The notes under the pieces: model-generated
What the model was told of the DNA's origin: nothing
What the model saw: the letters and a program-made list of their open reading frames with translations, nothing else
Database searches by the model: none
Part shown: positions 13,197-15,681 of the stretch, piece by piece
Layout of the letters: every line of letters starts with the position of its first letter
Numbering within the stretch: position 1 is the first letter of the stretch
Assembly (NCBI GenBank): GCA_041859045.1
Contig: JBHELB010000019.1
Span: 1-15,681, forward strand
Origin: JBHELB01 sp041859045
GTDB lineage: Bacteria; Hydrogenedentota; Hydrogenedentia; Hydrogenedentales; SLHB01
Reading direction: 5' to 3'
Length of the DNA: 15,681 bases
Position numbers and translations under genes: made by a program

Positions 13197-15681
13197 TTAG
13201 CTCAGCGTCGCGCCGAGACAGTGAATGCGCGGGTAGACGAGCGGCGTTGCGGTCATGACGGCCTTGTACCGTACCTTGTTGCCTGCGGGATTGGTGAACG
13301 CGCGAATGAACGTGTACTCGGTCCAGTCCTGGTCGATGGCGCGGGTGGAATCGAGGGTCATGGGCTCCCAGGTTGCGCCGCCGTCGTTGGTGGCGTACCA
13401 CAGAACGGTTGTGCCGCTGGGGATGTTCATCTGGACGTAGGCTTTGGTGGAAGCGATACCCTGGGTCAGTTCGTTCTGGCGCATGATGTACGTGCCATTG
13501 AGGTTGTTGTGGTACCCCACAAGGTTCACGTCTTTGTAGTTCAGCGCGGGGCTGTCCGCCAAGGTTGCACCGGTCATCTTCGCGCGCACCAAAACCTGCG
13601 AGGCGATGTTGGGCAGCCGCTCTTCTTCCGCGGGGACGATGACGTCCCAGGTCGACCCGCCGTCGGTGGAGTATTCCCAGACGATCGCCGAGCCTTCGGG
13701 CATGGACGAGTACTCATCGAGGTTGAGATCGGAGAACTGCACGCCGGTGAGCGGTTCGAACATCACCGTGCCCTCAGACTCGAAGTCATAGCCATATAGG
13801 CGCATGGTGAGGTCCGAGCCGTTGAGGGGAGTCCAGGTCTCCGCGTTGGAGCTCTCGAGCAAGACGCCCGCCGCGTAGGCCTGGCGCGTGATGAGTCCTT
13901 GCCGCCCCATCTGCCCGAGCGTGGCGACGCGCACTTTGTATTGGTTGCTATTGGTCAGCAGTACGACCGCGTAGCTCGTGTTCGCGTCGGCGTGGAACGG
14001 GTCGTCGAAGGTGACCTTCGTTTCCGCGTTGAGCAGCACCTCCGACGGTGCTACGACCTTCTCCGCCAACACCACCTCGTTCGGCAGGCCCGTAGTCACC
14101 TGGCGGATTTGCACAGTGACCGGTAGCGTGGCGTCCTTTTGTGTGAACTGGACGCCCACCGCGGACACCACCCGGCTCTCGGGGAAACTAAACGTCTGCG
14201 CGAGCGGGTCCATCTTTCGGTCCCGGACCGTTTCCCGCCACACGATGCGCACCACCGGTACGCGGATAATGCGGGGAGGAGGAACGATGACCTGCGTCTG
14301 CACAATGACCCGCTCCACCTCTACGCGCTGGATGCGCGTGATGACGAGCGGATCGTTCACTTGCAGGTTCGCTTGCGCGGCGTAGGTCCCGTCGGTCATC
14401 TCCACAACACGATTGCCGTTACGCGCGTCGTCTGGAACCGTGAACGCGCCTGTGACACGCCCCGCCGCATCCGCGTGAAGGGCCGTAGCGACAACAATCC
14501 CGTCGCAACGCACCACAACGTTCGTGGCGTTTGGCGTGAAGTTCGCGCCCATCACGGACACGCCCGTCTGACCCCGCCGTCCAATGTTCGGGGTTACCTG
14601 CAACGTCGCATCCGGTTTCGCGAAAACCGCGTAGGGGTTTACGTTCTTTTCCTCCGACCAGTCCGCCTGCTCGGCCAACACGCGCTCCGCAGCAGGCAAG
14701 AACGCGAGACTGCCTTTGAACAGCGCGTCGCTGGCCTGAGGATTCGCCTCGAGCACGCAAGACGCCGCCGTTCGGTCCGGCGCGACGAACTGCCGCGCGC
14801 CATCAACGCGCGCGCTCCAGTCCGGGTGGTATACGTCCGATTGGTTGGCATTGGAGAAGTCGTCGGAGTAGACGCCCTTCTTGGTTTGCGCGTCGCGGTT
14901 CTGGAGGTTGTTATGCATCTGGAACTGCGCGTCGTTGTACTTAAGGTCCTCGATGTCCCGCATGAGCTGATGCAACTGGTCCATCGTGACCCGCGTGAGG
15001 CCGAAGTTGCGAACGGTCATCTCGACCGAGTTCGCGGGGCAGTCGACGCTGGCCAGAGCGAGCGTGCCTTCCGGCGCGATGGGGAGCTTCGGCGAATCCG
15101 ACGGCGCGCCTTCCAGCCGCTTAATCTCTCGCGGCGTCGCGTAGACGATGTCCTTGCGCGCGAGGTAGTAGTCGTAGTCCACGCTGCAATTCGAGCCGGG
15201 GACCGGCGACACGCCGAGCGACGTACGCCCAAAGTTGATGATGCTCGCAGCGTCCGGCGCGATGGAGAAAGAAGACATCGAGAGCCCGCTGGAGTTCACG
15301 GCCGGCGGGTTCGTGTTGGTGACTTCGTCCGCGCCGTCGTCCACGTAAGACGTGTTGCTGGCAGGAACTTCCTTCAACAATTGGAGCGCCGTGCGTCCGG
15401 TATTCGCGACCCCGCGATAGACGCGGTAGGCGGTCGCATTCGCAATGGGCAGCCAGGTCAGTTTCACCACACCGCCTGCTGCGATTGCGATAGACTTTAC
15501 TGCAGCCCCGTCGTATTGCGACTCCCCGGTGGAAGACTTTACCGTGACCGCGTAGAAATACTCACCGGGTTCCGGATGGTTCGCGCGGCCGAACCAACCG
15601 CCGTCGACGTAATCGACGCCCTTCTCCATTTGTCGCACGTAGGTCCAGCGTACCGCGTACGTCGTCCCGATCGCTGGGGCA
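13197..15681 (-). CDS. DUF4815-like phage tail/baseplate structural protein (5' end missing)
   Basis: The frame is open to the right edge, so the N-terminus is missing; the GTG at 15638 is internal because coding runs on upstream (TTYAVRWTYV before it). The 827 visible residues include an FN3-like stretch (KLTWLPIANATAYRVYRG), an IPT/Ig-like segment (TPNIGRRGQTGVSVMGANFTPN to LQVND), a hydrophobic strand-rich linker (VIVQTQVIVPPPRIIRVPVV) and the block DPLAQTFSFPE with the following VSAVGVQF. I associate W-x-x-DPLAQTF with the DUF4815 family of phage structural proteins; this is from memory. The C-terminal 200 residues have repeated beta modules with WEYSTDGGSTWD and LWYATNDGGATWEPM, typical of fibre or carbohydrate-contact domains. 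There is no signal peptide in view. It is probably part of a tail, baseplate or fibre of a phage, prophage or tail-like particle. Confidence 0.8.
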   Translation of the reverse strand, partial: APAIGTTYAVRWTYVRQMEKGVDYVDGGWFGRANHPEPGEYFYAVTVKSSTGESQYDGAAVKSIAIAAGGVVKLTWLPIANATAYRVYRGVANTGRTALQLLKEVPASNTSYVDDGADEVTNTNPPAVNSSGLSMSSFSIAPDAASIINFGRTSLGVSPVPGSNCSVDYDYYLARKDIVYATPREIKRLEGAPSDSPKLPIAPEGTLALASVDCPANSVEMTVRNFGLTRVTMDQLHQLMRDIEDLKYNDAQFQMHNNLQNRDAQTKKGVYSDDFSNANQSDVYHPDWSARVDGARQFVAPDRTAASCVLEANPQASDALFKGSLAFLPAAERVLAEQADWSEEKNVNPYAVFAKPDATLQVTPNIGRRGQTGVSVMGANFTPNATNVVVRCDGIVVATALHADAAGRVTGAFTVPDDARNGNRVVEMTDGTYAAQANLQVNDPLVITRIQRVEVERVIVQTQVIVPPPRIIRVPVVRIVWRETVRDRKMDPLAQTFSFPESRVVSAVGVQFTQKDATLPVTVQIRQVTTGLPNEVVLAEKVVAPSEVLLNAETKVTFDDPFHADANTSYAVVLLTNSNQYKVRVATLGQMGRQGLITRQAYAAGVLLESSNAETWTPLNGSDLTMRLYGYDFESEGTVMFEPLTGVQFSDLNLDEYSSMPEGSAIVWEYSTDGGSTWDVIVPAEEERLPNIASQVLVRAKMTGATLADSPALNYKDVNLVGYHNNLNGTYIMRQNELTQGIASTKAYVQMNIPSGTTVLWYATNDGGATWEPMTLDSTRAIDQDWTEYTFIRAFTNPAGNKVRYKAVMTATPLVYPRIHCLGATLS

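Noticed and set aside
13183..13401. Upstream extension of the 81-aa gene inside the tail-protein gene
   Set aside because: The extra residues are Arg/His-rich antiframe sequence, and the ATG at 13182 has a ribosome site right after the previous stop.

Overview
Every credible gene in this window lies on the minus strand, so transcription runs from the right edge to the left. The genes are tightly packed, often with Shine-Dalgarno sites. Two consecutive lipoprotein genes, one of them BamE-like, suggest a Gram-negative or diderm bacterium. Overall GC is moderately high; the leftmost gene looks more AT-rich than the rest. The sequence alone does not give the taxon. No tRNA, rRNA, CRISPR array, insertion sequence, transposase or integrase was seen.

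Right part (12596-15681): phage-tail-like genes. A long partial structural protein carries the DPLAQTF motif I associate with DUF4815 phage proteins. Two small genes of unknown function follow it (81 aa and about 97 aa). This looks like the end of a prophage, phage or tail-like-particle cluster.

Middle (12211-12595, then 4028-12210): a 385-bp gene-free stretch with a near-perfect palindrome and a possible promoter leads into one compact operon. In order of transcription it encodes: a PLD-nuclease/SNF2-helicase fusion (1131 aa); an Eco57I/PglX-type adenine methyltransferase (1121 aa); an unlisted 34-codon ORF joined to both neighbours by ATGA overlaps; a 224-aa protein of a type seen near restriction-modification genes; and a divergent, stand-alone DprA/SLOG-like protein. 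Modification (methylase), translocation plus a possible cutting domain (helicase-PLD), and two accessory or sensor-like proteins together look like an anti-phage system. The set does not obviously match canonical DISARM (no DrmA or DrmB), BREX (no PglZ, BrxC or BrxL) or classical type I R-M (no HsdS). It is the most interesting part of the window.

Left part (1-3555): a 472-bp gene-free gap follows the defence operon. Next come two lipoprotein genes 18 bp apart and a secreted multidomain protein: signal peptide, FN3, lysozyme-like domain, FN3, Ig-like, InlB-like repeat and tandem ASH-type repeats. The last gene runs off the left edge.
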